Positions 18,406-26,080 of a DNA stretch of 45,622 nt are shown here, piece by piece (within the stretch, counting starts at the first letter, position 1; each line of letters begins with the position of its first letter). The notes under the pieces were generated by a model that was not told the origin of the DNA, did not search any database, and worked only from the letters and a program-made list of their open reading frames with translations. The position numbers and the translations under genes were made by a program. Source of the stretch: Candidatus Omnitrophota bacterium (GTDB taxonomy: Bacteria > Omnitrophota > Gorgyraeia > Gorgyraeales > Gorgyraeaceae); the NCBI GenBank assembly GCA_018819285.1, contig JAHJQM010000018.1:1-45622 (forward strand), in the 5' to 3' direction.

Positions 18406-18816
18406 ATGTGGACTACTTATAAGCATATCATTCAAAGGTATCCAAGGATTTCTTTATCCAAAGAAAGGCACTTGATTAAGAAGGCTCAAAATGGTTCGAA
18501 GAAAAGTAAGGATGAGATTGTTCTGCGTCATGTAAGTTTTCTAATCTTTAGAATCCACAAGGTGGTATTCCCAGAGTTTATCCAACGCTTTGGAGAGGAT
18601 TTACTTGAAGAAACCATTTTAATAGTCTATAATAAAATCGAAAGTTATGACCTTGACTATCGTGATAAGCATGGTAATCTGAAGCCAGTAAGACTTATCT
18701 CTTACATCTGGAAACGCATTGATGGGTTTATAATTGATTACTTGAAAAAAGAAATGAAGTCACGCGCTTTGTACAAAGATATAATGGATTTAACGCAAAC
18801 AGAAGAAAATTTATAA
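18406..18816 (+). CDS. Sigma-70 region 1.2/2-like protein lacking region 4
   Basis: A 136-residue protein. Residues about 5-50 (RYPRISLSKERHLIKKAQNG) align by eye with the start of housekeeping-type sigma factors (region 1.2). Residues about 65-120 (FGEDLLEETILIVYNKIESYD ... SYIWKRIDGFIIDYL) resemble region 2, the core-binding and -10 recognition part. No region 3 or 4 follows before the stop at 18814. It is either a truncated sigma factor or a minimal core-binding regulator. A good ribosome binding site (AGGAGGGGG, 18382-18390) lies about 15 bases before ATG 18406. It is preceded by the L1 leader and followed 4 bases later by fic. The family call is moderately secure; function is unknown. 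Confidence 0.6.
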   Translation: MWTTYKHIIQRYPRISLSKERHLIKKAQNGSKKSKDEIVLRHVSFLIFRIHKVVFPEFIQRFGEDLLEETILIVYNKIESYDLDYRDKHGNLKPVRLISYIWKRIDGFIIDYLKKEMKSRALYKDIMDLTQTEENL

Positions 18817-18820
18817 TTCT

Positions 18821-19873
18821 ATGTTTAACCAAAAATATACAGTTACAGACAAGATTTTAAATAATCTCACTGTCATTGCTTCTGCGCGTGAAGTTATTGA
18901 ACAAGCACATCTAGTGCCTAAGTGGGAGGCGAAATTAAGGCGTCAGGCTTTGTTGCATAATACTCATTCGTCAACTGCAATAGAGGGAAATAAACTCAGT
19001 CTTGAACAAGTTGAGGCTTTGGCAGAAGGCAAAGACATTATTGCTACAAACAAAGATAAACAGGAGGTTTTGAACTATCTGGAAGCGCTAGAAAAAATTC
19101 CTGCCTTTGTTGAAAAAGGAAAAATAAAAGTAGCAGATATGCTTAATATCCATCGGATTATAACCAAAGATGTGATGCAAAACGCTGCTGATTCAGGTGC
19201 TTTTAGGAATCGGCAGGTTTTTGTAGGAAAAAGGGTTTTTGACGGAACCAGTTTTAAAGAAGAGGTAGAATATATGCCTCCCAAAACAGATGAGGTTCCG
19301 GGGCTCGTAAAGGAATTTATAGATTGGCTTAATCAGGACAAGGCCTGGGGAATCAATCCGGTTTTATTGGCAGGTATTATGCATTATGAAATTGCAAGAA
19401 TCCATCCGTTTATTGATGGAAACGGCCGGACAGCCAGATTATTGGCAACATTAATTCTATACTTAAGCGGTTTTGATCATAGGAGGATATTTGCCCTGGA
19501 TGATTATTACGATAGGGATCGACAGTCTTATTATGCAGCTTTAAAGACAGCCCAGGTTAATAACGGAGATATTACGCAGTGGCTTGAATATTTTACCACT
19601 GGCGTGGCATATTCTGTTAATGAAGTAAAAGAAGCGGTATTAAAAGTCGGCTCAAAAAAGAAGAATGGACAGAGGGTTCAGGTTGCTCTTACTTCAAAGC
19701 AGATGAAAATTGTGGAGTATATCAATATGAATAGCAAGGTGACCAATAAGGATTTACGAGGGTTGTTTAAGATTTCTGCCCAGGCAGTTCATAAGGAGTT
19801 AGTCAAGCTTGTAGAGCTTAAAGTTATTAAACCGGTGGGAGAAGGCAGGGCTTTGCACTACATATTGGCGTAG
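18821..19873 (+). CDS. Fic family protein (class II, N-terminal inhibitory helix)
   Basis: A 350-residue Fic-domain enzyme that probably transfers AMP or another nucleotide to protein hydroxyls. The core motif HPFIDGNGR is intact at residues 195-203. The inhibitory motif SxxxEG lies at 51-56 (S51, E55, G56), placing it in the self-inhibited class II. A C-terminal winged-helix-like region (KQMKIVEYINMNSKVTNKDL ... AVHKEL) suggests DNA binding or autoregulation. It starts 4 bases after the sigma-like gene, so the two are co-transcribed from L1. The target is unknown. Such genes are often acquired horizontally, which fits the repeats on both sides. Confidence 0.88.
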   Translation: MFNQKYTVTDKILNNLTVIASAREVIEQAHLVPKWEAKLRRQALLHNTHSSTAIEGNKLSLEQVEALAEGKDIIATNKDKQEVLNYLEALEKIPAFVEKGKIKVADMLNIHRIITKDVMQNAADSGAFRNRQVFVGKRVFDGTSFKEEVEYMPPKTDEVPGLVKEFIDWLNQDKAWGINPVLLAGIMHYEIARIHPFIDGNGRTARLLATLILYLSGFDHRRIFALDDYYDRDRQSYYAALKTAQVNNGDITQWLEYFTTGVAYSVNEVKEAVLKVGSKKKNGQRVQVALTSKQMKIVEYINMNSKVTNKDLRGLFKISAQAVHKELVKLVELKVIKPVGEGRALHYILA

Positions 19874-19876
19874 ATC

Positions 19877-19912
19877 TTGGTTGATGATTTGGTTGATGAT
19901 TTGGTTGATGAT
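19877..19912 (+). repeat. Three perfect tandem 12-base repeats
   Basis: The unit TTGGTTGATGAT occurs three times head to tail just after the fic stop codon. No coding role is visible. Confidence 0.95.
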
Positions 19913-19947
19913 TTTGACTATGTCAGGACATTTCGGACAAATTACGC

Positions 19948-20043
19948 GAGGAATAAGCCTCTCTAAAGTCAGAAATTTGCTTGTTTTTGTCAGTAATCTC
20001 GCTATAATACATACCTAATATATAGCGAGAGGTTCCTCCTCGG
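19948..20043 (+). repeat. L-element copy 2: repeated promoter and leader start
   Basis: Nearly identical to copy 1. Promoter TTGTTT (19981-19986), 16 bases, TATAAT (20003-20008), and the same inverted repeat around the -10. It lies downstream of fic and drives transcription toward the ABC-F gene. Confidence 0.75.
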
Positions 20044-20135
20044 ATTAACGATGAGGGACCCCAGTAATATCGTTCTCCGCGCATAATGGGAGAGTTTAAC
20101 GCCTATGATCGAAACAGCGGTCATAGGCATTTTTA
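20009..20135 (+). ncRNA. L2 leader RNA with conserved hairpin and terminator
   Basis: GGTTCC at 20031-20036 pairs with the GGGACC that follows AACGATGA. The next stem is AACGAT/ATCGTT (TAATA/TATTA in L1), then TTCTCC/GGAGAG. A terminator follows: GCCTATGA (20101-20108) with TCATAGGC (20121-20128) and a T-run. The same structural order with different stem sequences in L1 argues for selection on RNA folding. Confidence 0.5.
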
Positions 20136-20168
20136 TCTGTCGATGTTTAAAAGAGTTAGGGGTAGATA

Positions 20169-20213
20169 ATGCAGGAAGAAGCTTTTCTCCTTGCAAATGC
20201 GAGCAGTGTCTGA
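20169..20213 (+). CDS. Short upstream ORF (14 residues) in the ABC-F leader
   Basis: ATG CAG GAA begins a 14-codon reading frame (MQEEAFLLANASSV) ending at TGA 20211-20213, with AGGGG about 9 bases upstream. It lies between two intrinsic terminators in front of an ABC-F gene. Leader peptides of this kind sense stalled ribosomes upstream of several ABC-F resistance genes. The sequence alone does not prove translation. Confidence 0.35.
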   Translation: MQEEAFLLANASSV

Positions 20214-20246
20214 TAAAATAAGTTAAATTTAACAGGAATGGGCGAT

Positions 20247-20312
20247 ATGCAGACCCTGCTTAAAAACAGGGTCTTTTTTTATCTGCCAATATTTAAGGAT
20301 TTTAAAATATGA
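20247..20312 (+). CDS. Short ORF running through the terminator and overlapping the ABC-F start
   Basis: ATG 20247 opens 21 codons, from MQTLLKNRVFF to a terminal KDFKI, whose TGA (20310-20312) overlaps the ABC-F ATG at 20309. An in-frame ATG at 20238 is an alternative start. Ribosomes translating it would cross the terminator hairpin at 20251-20273, offering both attenuation and translational coupling. Inference only. Confidence 0.35.
   Translation: MQTLLKNRVFFYLPIFKDFKI
20251..20282 (+). terminator. Intrinsic terminator in front of the ABC-F gene
   Basis: AGACCCTG pairs with CAGGGTCT around CTTAAAAA, followed by seven T residues. It lies 27 bases before the ABC-F ATG, so it acts as an attenuator rather than the end of an upstream gene. 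Confidence 0.75.
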
Positions 20313-21925
20313 TTTCAACTAACGAAATATCGTTACGCTATGGTTCGCGTAAGCTTTTTTCTAATGTAAATATAGTCTTTTCTCCTGGAAATTGTTACGG
20401 GCTGATAGGAGCTAATGGTTCTGGAAAATCCACGTTTTTAAAAATTCTTTCCGGAGAAGTTGATTCTACCACAGGAGAGGTTGTTGTATCTCCCGGCAAA
20501 CGGATCGCAGTCTTAAAGCAGGATCAGTTTGCTTTTGATGAGTACACGGTTTTGACCACTGTTATTATGGGGCATAAAAGACTCTATGATATTATAATGG
20601 AAAAAGACACGCTTTATGCTAAAAAGAACTTTTCCGATAAAGATGGAATCCATCTCTCTGAGCTTGAGACAGAGTTTGCTAAGCTGGATGGGTGGAACGC
20701 TGAATCTGATGCAGCTAAATTGTTAAGCGATCTGGGTATTTTAGAAGAATTCCATGGGATAGAGATGAAGCAGCTGGAAGAGGGGCAAAAGGTACGCGTC
20801 CTCTTGGCCCAGGCATTGTTCGGCAACCCAGACATCTTATTGCTAGACGAGCCTACCAACCATCTGGATATTAAAAATTGTCAATGGCTTGAAGAATTTT
20901 TATGTAATTTTGAAAATATTGCTATCGTGGTTTCTCATGACCGTCATTTTTTGGACAAAGTTTGTACGCATATTGCGGATATTGATTATGGCAATATTCA
21001 GCTGTATTCGGGTAATTTTAGTTTCTGGTTAGAATCCAGCCAGCTGATTTTAAGACAGCGCATTGAAACTAATAAAAAAGTAGAGAAGAAAAGAGAAGAG
21101 TTAAAAATTTTTATTGCCCGCTTTAGCGCTAATGCCTCTAAGTCCAGGCAGGCAACCAGCCGCAAGAAGACTTTGGAAAAACTTACTCTTGAGGATATTA
21201 AGCCTTCTTCGAGAAAGAGCCCGTATATAAATTTTGAGCAGGTGCGCGAGGCCGGAAACAATATTTTAAATATCGATCATTTATCTAAGTTGCTTGATGG
21301 GCAGGCCTTATTTAAGAATCTTACTGTCACTGTTGCAAAAGGCGATAAAGTAGCTTTTGTGGGGCCAAATAATATTGCTAAGACAGCTTTGTTTCAGGTG
21401 CTGGCTGGAGAGATGCAGCCTAATGGAGGCAGTTTTAAATGGGGTACCTCAGTTAGTTATGCTTATTATCCTAAGGATAACGCTAAATATTTTAATGCAA
21501 ACTGCAATCTTATCGATTGGCTTCGCCAATATTCGGATAATACTGACGAAGTTTTTGTGCGCGGATATTTAGGACGCATGCTTTTTTCCGGAGACGAATC
21601 TTTGAAACAAGTCAGTGTCTTATCCGGCGGAGAGCGGGTCAGGTGTATGCTGTCCCGTATGATGCTGGCCCAGCCTAATACATTAATCCTGGATCATCCG
21701 ACCAATCATTTAGACTTAGAATCAATCGAGGCTTTGAATAAGGGCTTGGAGAAGTTTGGCGGGACTATTTTATTTGCTTCGCATGATCATCAGCTGATTC
21801 AAACTGTGGCTAACCGCATTATTGAGATTACGCCCAATGGTTTTATAGACCGCCCCAACATGACGCTTGATGAATATTTGTCCGATGAAGATATTAAAAA
21901 GCAGCTTCACAGGTTGTATTCTTAA
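20309..21925 (+). CDS. ABC-F ATPase, YbiT-like, with a degenerate second ATPase site
   Basis: A 538-residue soluble protein with two ABC cassettes and no membrane part, close in layout to E. coli YbiT (LIGANGSGKST, HDRHFLDKVCTHIADIDYG, RFSANASKSRQATSR linker). ABC-F proteins bind the ribosomal E site and rescue or protect ribosomes. Cassette 1 is intact: Walker A 34-42 and catalytic Glu181 (LLLDEPTNHLD). In cassette 2, Walker A has become GPNNIAKT (352-359, both inner glycines lost) and the catalytic Glu is His463 (LILDHPTNHLD); the signature LSGGE and the SHD switch remain. One site is therefore probably inactive. It lies behind an L-element leader with two short ORFs and two terminators. 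Family call secure; substrate unknown. Confidence 0.9.
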   Translation: MISTNEISLRYGSRKLFSNVNIVFSPGNCYGLIGANGSGKSTFLKILSGEVDSTTGEVVVSPGKRIAVLKQDQFAFDEYTVLTTVIMGHKRLYDIIMEKDTLYAKKNFSDKDGIHLSELETEFAKLDGWNAESDAAKLLSDLGILEEFHGIEMKQLEEGQKVRVLLAQALFGNPDILLLDEPTNHLDIKNCQWLEEFLCNFENIAIVVSHDRHFLDKVCTHIADIDYGNIQLYSGNFSFWLESSQLILRQRIETNKKVEKKREELKIFIARFSANASKSRQATSRKKTLEKLTLEDIKPSSRKSPYINFEQVREAGNNILNIDHLSKLLDGQALFKNLTVTVAKGDKVAFVGPNNIAKTALFQVLAGEMQPNGGSFKWGTSVSYAYYPKDNAKYFNANCNLIDWLRQYSDNTDEVFVRGYLGRMLFSGDESLKQVSVLSGGERVRCMLSRMMLAQPNTLILDHPTNHLDLESIEALNKGLEKFGGTILFASHDHQLIQTVANRIIEITPNGFIDRPNMTLDEYLSDEDIKKQLHRLYS

Positions 21926-21952
21926 AATCCCATCATTGCTAATTAGCGAAAA

Positions 21953-23788
21953 ATGAAAAATAAAGATATTTCTGGAAAAATGCGCACTTGTTTAAAACGT
22001 TACTGGGGATACGAGCAGTTTCGTCCGTGGCAGGAGGACACTATACTGGCTATTATGGATGATCGCGAGACTCTAACAATCCTTCCTACCGGAGGGGGAA
22101 AATCTCTTTGTTTTCAGCTTCCAGCTTTGCTGAAAGACGGAATGGCGGTGGTAATTTCGCCATTGATCTCCCTTATGAAAGATCAGGTGGACGGATTAAA
22201 AGATATGGGGATCTCCGCAGAATATCTTAATTCCAGCCAAGACTTTGCCAGGCAGCGTTCGGTAATTCAAAGTATTAAAAATGCAGAGGTGAAGCTTTTG
22301 TACATTTCTCCAGAGCGCCTGCAAACCGAAGACACAATAGATTTGTTAAGAGCCATTAATTTGTCTTTTTTTGTGATAGATGAGGCGCATTGCATTAGCC
22401 ATTGGGGCCATGATTTCCGGGATGAATATCGCCATCTCGGGGCAATAAAGGATAATTTTCCTGGAATAAATATACATGCTTTTACCGCTACCGCCACTAA
22501 AGAGGTGCAGGCGGATATTATCGCCCAGCTAAGGTTTGATAAAGCGCAGCTTAATATCGCTTCGGTTGACCGTCAAAATTTGACATACAGGGTTATGCTG
22601 CGGGCGAATGTTATTTCTCAGATCACCGGAGTTTTAGAAAAACATTCCGGAGATGCCGGGATTATTTATTGTTTGCGCCGCAGCGACGTGGATAATATTT
22701 CCGGTAAGTTGAATAAATTAGGATTCAAGAATTTGCCTTATCACGCAGGGCTTTCGGATGAAGAGCGCCATTTGAATCAGGACCAGTTTATCCGCGAAGA
22801 AGTAAATATTATCGTGGCTACAGTAGCTTTTGGTATGGGGATAGACCGATCAGATATCCGTTTTGTAATTCACGCGGCTATGCCTAAGAGTATCGAGCAT
22901 TATCACCAGGAAACCGGCCGCGCTGGCAGAGATGGCCTGTTGTCCTGCTGCTACATGTTTTATGGCGGAGGGGATTTCGGCGTCTGGAAATTTTTTTCTG
23001 AGCAGTCTGCAAATCGGGATGTGATGATGGATAAGCTGAGAATCATCTATAATTTCTGTACACAGCCGCAATGCAGGCATAAGGTTTTTGTTAATTATTT
23101 TGGCCAGGAATACGATCAATCTTCCTGTCAGGCTTGTGATTATTGTCTGAGCGAAGTGGATATGATAGATGATCCTATTGGTGTAGGACAGAAGATTTTA
23201 AAGTCCATTGATAGCGTTAAATGCGAAGATGGCCATGGCTTTGGAGCTGGTTATGTATCTGATATCTTAAAAGGAAATTCGACAAGTCAAATCATCAGAT
23301 GGGGGCATCAGGATAACCCAAACTTCGCGGCAATGTCTTCTGAAACGCTCGTATCTATCCGCTATTTAATAGAGCAGTTGATCGGACAGGGTTTTCTGGA
23401 GCGCCAGGGAGAGTATAGCACTCTTTCTCTGACTGGCCTTGGCAGACGACTTTTAAACGGCGAAGTCGCGCCTATTTTAGCCAAGCTGCCGCTGGCAGCT
23501 AGAAAAAAAGAAATCAACGCCCGCCAAAAATCGAAGAAAGCTCAGGATCGGGCAGGCGTAGATGAAAAATTGTTTGAACTGTTGCGCTGGAAAAGAGCGG
23601 AATTAGCTCGAAAACAAGGCGTGCCAGCCTATATCATTTTTGGCGACAGGTCCTTAAAAGACATGGCTTTTATTAAGCCGACAACCTGCGAAGCTTTTTC
23701 CGGGATCTTTGGCGTAGGAGAGCATAAATTAAAAATTTACGCCAAACCGTTTATTGAGATAGTTAAACAGTATTTAAAACAACCTTGA
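21953..23788 (+). CDS. recQ: ATP-dependent DNA helicase RecQ
   Basis: A 611-residue 3'-5' DNA helicase. It has the Walker A region TLTILPTGGGKSLCF, the DEAH box VIDEAHCISHWGHDFR, motif VI (HQETGRAGRDG), the zinc-binding cysteines of the RQC region (QPQCRHKV ... SCQACDYC) and a C-terminal HRDC domain (ELLRWKRAELARKQGVPAYII). It acts in recombination and replication-fork repair. It starts 27 bases after the ABC-F gene and is followed after 7 bases by a second ABC-F gene. The length is usual for bacterial RecQ. Confidence 0.95.
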   Translation: MKNKDISGKMRTCLKRYWGYEQFRPWQEDTILAIMDDRETLTILPTGGGKSLCFQLPALLKDGMAVVISPLISLMKDQVDGLKDMGISAEYLNSSQDFARQRSVIQSIKNAEVKLLYISPERLQTEDTIDLLRAINLSFFVIDEAHCISHWGHDFRDEYRHLGAIKDNFPGINIHAFTATATKEVQADIIAQLRFDKAQLNIASVDRQNLTYRVMLRANVISQITGVLEKHSGDAGIIYCLRRSDVDNISGKLNKLGFKNLPYHAGLSDEERHLNQDQFIREEVNIIVATVAFGMGIDRSDIRFVIHAAMPKSIEHYHQETGRAGRDGLLSCCYMFYGGGDFGVWKFFSEQSANRDVMMDKLRIIYNFCTQPQCRHKVFVNYFGQEYDQSSCQACDYCLSEVDMIDDPIGVGQKILKSIDSVKCEDGHGFGAGYVSDILKGNSTSQIIRWGHQDNPNFAAMSSETLVSIRYLIEQLIGQGFLERQGEYSTLSLTGLGRRLLNGEVAPILAKLPLAARKKEINARQKSKKAQDRAGVDEKLFELLRWKRAELARKQGVPAYIIFGDRSLKDMAFIKPTTCEAFSGIFGVGEHKLKIYAKPFIEIVKQYLKQP

Positions 23789-23795
23789 TTTAATT

Positions 23796-25679
23796 ATGGC
23801 GTTAATCAGTTTACAGGAAATCAATCTTGCGTTTGGCGGGCCGCTTATTTTCGATTGCTTAAGTTTGCAATTAGAGTCTGGTGAACGCGTCGCCCTGCTT
23901 GGCCGTAATGGCGCTGGAAAAACTACTTTAATGAAAGTGATGAGCGGCCAGCAAAACCTTAACAACGGCAACGTTATTGTGCAAAAAGGAATTCAGATTG
24001 CCTATCTGCCGCAGGAAGTGCCCATAGACATCACGGGAACTGTTTTTGATATTGTTTTATCTGGACTCGGTAAACGCGCCGAACTATTGAGCCAGTACCA
24101 TCATCTTACTCATCGCCTGCAAACAGACCAGTCTCCGGAATTATTGAGACAGCTTGATACGCTGCAAAACAAGCTTGATCATACCGACAGCTGGGATTTG
24201 GATAATCAGGTTGAAGATGTTATTGCAAATATGAAACTTGATCCGGATAGTGATTTTACCATGTTGTCCGGCGGACAAAAGCGCAGGACTCTTTTGGCCA
24301 GAGCGCTGGTGCTTAAGCCGGAAATTTTACTGTTGGATGAGCCGACAAACCATCTGGATATTGACTCAATGCTCTGGCTTGAAGGATTTTTGCGTAGTTA
24401 TCCAGGCACTGTTTTTTTTGTTACGCATGACAGGATGTTCATGTCTCGCTTAGCTACTAGAATACTTGAACTTGACCGCGGAAAAATATTTAGCTGGACG
24501 TGTGATTATAAGACATTTCTTGAGCGTAAACAAGCAGCGCTCGATGTGGAGGAAACGCGGTGGGATCATTTTGATAAAAAGTTAGCTGAAGAAGAGATTT
24601 GGATTCGTAAGGGAGTTAAGGCCCGGCGATGCCGTAATGAAGGCCGCGTTAAGGCGCTGGAGCGCTTAAGAGAAGAAAAGAAGGCGCAGCGTAAGGCGAT
24701 CGGACAGGTTCGTATGCGGGCGCAGAAAGTGGACCCTTCTGGCCATCGGGTTGCTAAGATCTCACAGCTTAGTTTTGGGTATGAAGAAAAATGTTTGGTT
24801 AAAGATTTTTCCACTCAAATAATGCGCGGCGATAAAATCGGCGTGATCGGGCCTAACGGCAGCGGCAAGACGACATTATTACGTCTTTTATTGGGAAAAC
24901 TTGCGCCTCAAAAAGGCAAAGTAAGCCTGGGGACGAATATTCAGATTGCATATTACGATCAACTTCGCGAACAACTGGAAGAAGACAGGACCGTTGCTGA
25001 GAATATTAACGGAGAATCAGACAACATCGTTATTAATGGTAGGCCCAGGCATATAATCGGATATTTGCAGGATTTTCTTTTTACTCCTGACAGGGCGCGT
25101 ACGCCGGTCAAGGTTTTGTCGGGAGGGGAACGCAATCGTCTTTTTCTTGCGCGGCTTTTTTCCAAGCCTTCGAATGTTTTAGTAATGGACGAGCCTACCA
25201 ATGATCTGGATATCGAAACTCTTGAGCTATTGGAAGAATTGCTGCTTGAGTATCCTGGCACACTTCTTTTGGTAAGTCATGACAGGGTTTTTCTTAATAA
25301 TGTAGTAACCTCTACCATGGTTCTTGAAGGAGAAGGTTTGATTAATGAATATGTAGGTGGTTATGATGATTGGTTAAGTCAGCGAAAACCCGCGATATTA
25401 TCTCCGGTAAAAACAGAACATGCAAAAGAAATTGTTCAGCCAAAAATTCCTGTAGTCGCGCGAAAGCTTACATCTAAAGAACAGCGCGAACTCGATAACT
25501 TTCCGCTGGTAATTGAAAAAATAGAAGCTGAACAGAAAGATATAACCGTTCTTTTAGCTGATTTTAATTTTTACCAGAAAAATTCTGCAGAAATCGCAAA
25601 AACTAAAGCCAGATCAGAATTTTTATCAAATGAGCTCGAAAAAGCATATGAGCGATGGAAGTATTTAGAAGAATTGTAG
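23796..25679 (+). CDS. uup: ABC-F ATPase Uup
   Basis: A 627-residue ABC-F protein with both cassettes intact: Walker A GRNGAGKTT and GPNGSGKTT, signatures LSGGQ and LSGGE, Walker B LLLDEPTNHLD and LVMDEPTNDLD. A C-terminal coiled-coil (residues about 560-627, KLTSKEQRELDNFPLVIEKI) is the Uup hallmark linked to DNA or ribosome binding. E. coli Uup limits transposon precise excision and acts with ribosome-linked stress factors. The start is 7 bases after recQ, giving one operon of ABC-F, recQ and uup behind L2. Confidence 0.93.
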   Translation: MALISLQEINLAFGGPLIFDCLSLQLESGERVALLGRNGAGKTTLMKVMSGQQNLNNGNVIVQKGIQIAYLPQEVPIDITGTVFDIVLSGLGKRAELLSQYHHLTHRLQTDQSPELLRQLDTLQNKLDHTDSWDLDNQVEDVIANMKLDPDSDFTMLSGGQKRRTLLARALVLKPEILLLDEPTNHLDIDSMLWLEGFLRSYPGTVFFVTHDRMFMSRLATRILELDRGKIFSWTCDYKTFLERKQAALDVEETRWDHFDKKLAEEEIWIRKGVKARRCRNEGRVKALERLREEKKAQRKAIGQVRMRAQKVDPSGHRVAKISQLSFGYEEKCLVKDFSTQIMRGDKIGVIGPNGSGKTTLLRLLLGKLAPQKGKVSLGTNIQIAYYDQLREQLEEDRTVAENINGESDNIVINGRPRHIIGYLQDFLFTPDRARTPVKVLSGGERNRLFLARLFSKPSNVLVMDEPTNDLDIETLELLEELLLEYPGTLLLVSHDRVFLNNVVTSTMVLEGEGLINEYVGGYDDWLSQRKPAILSPVKTEHAKEIVQPKIPVVARKLTSKEQRELDNFPLVIEKIEAEQKDITVLLADFNFYQKNSAEIAKTKARSEFLSNELEKAYERWKYLEEL

Positions 25680-25730
25680 CGGAATAATAGCTGTTCTGTT
25701 TAGGCAGACCTTATAAGGATTAATTAACCA

Positions 25731-25928
25731 ATGTCCGGACAAAGAGATGTGGACAAAACGGACATGGTTCGACGCATTCACTTCGCTCATTTGCTCACCA
25801 TAGCGAGGAAATGTCCTCTCCGAATCCAGAATTTTATTGATAACTGCCATATTCAGCCTTATAATACATACCTATATATAGCGAGAGGTTTCTCCTCTGC
25901 TGATACGAGAGGGACCCCAATTTTTTTT
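25731..25928 (+). ncRNA. L-element copy 3: diverged promoter, leader and T-run
   Basis: The promoter TTGATA (25837-25842), 17 bases, TATAAT (25860-25865) keeps the L1/L2 distance to the hairpin arms GGTTTC (25887-25892) and GGGACC (25911-25916). The C-to-T change in the first arm keeps pairing as a G-U wobble. The inner stem CCTCT/AGAGG is longer than in L1. An eight-T run at 25921-25928 suggests termination directly after the element. The left arm of the DNA inverted repeat around the -10 is not kept, so the RNA part looks like the conserved unit. The upstream DNA shares the GGACAAAACGGACAT 15-mer with copy 1. The next gene is ORF6N. Confidence 0.5.
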
Positions 25929-26042
25929 GAAATAAGTAGTCACCATATTTAGATACACCTATCCTGTTTACCTGCTTTAAAATAAAATAAAAATATTTGA
26001 AAGAAAACCGCCTCTATATGTGTCTAATATAATAGATAATCT

Positions 26043-26063
26043 AAGGTGCCAATTTGGCACCTT
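26043..26063 (+). promoter_or_regulatory. Perfect 21-base palindrome (probable operator) before the ORF6N gene
   Basis: Ten-base arms AAGGTGCCAA and TTGGCACCTT around a single T, just before the ribosome binding site AGGAGGGGG. A half-site TTGGCACC recurs inside the gene at 26290-26297. Autoregulation by the ORF6N protein is the likely reading. Confidence 0.7.
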
Positions 26064-26080
26064 ACACAAAAGGAGGGGGC

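Noticed and set aside
19874-20308. CRISPR array suggested by short repeats
   Set aside because: The repeats are adjacent 12-mers without spacers and no cas genes are near.
25731-25952. 73-residue plus-strand reading frame over L-element copy 3
   Set aside because: It runs through the repeat, promoter and leader with no ribosome binding site and resembles no protein family.
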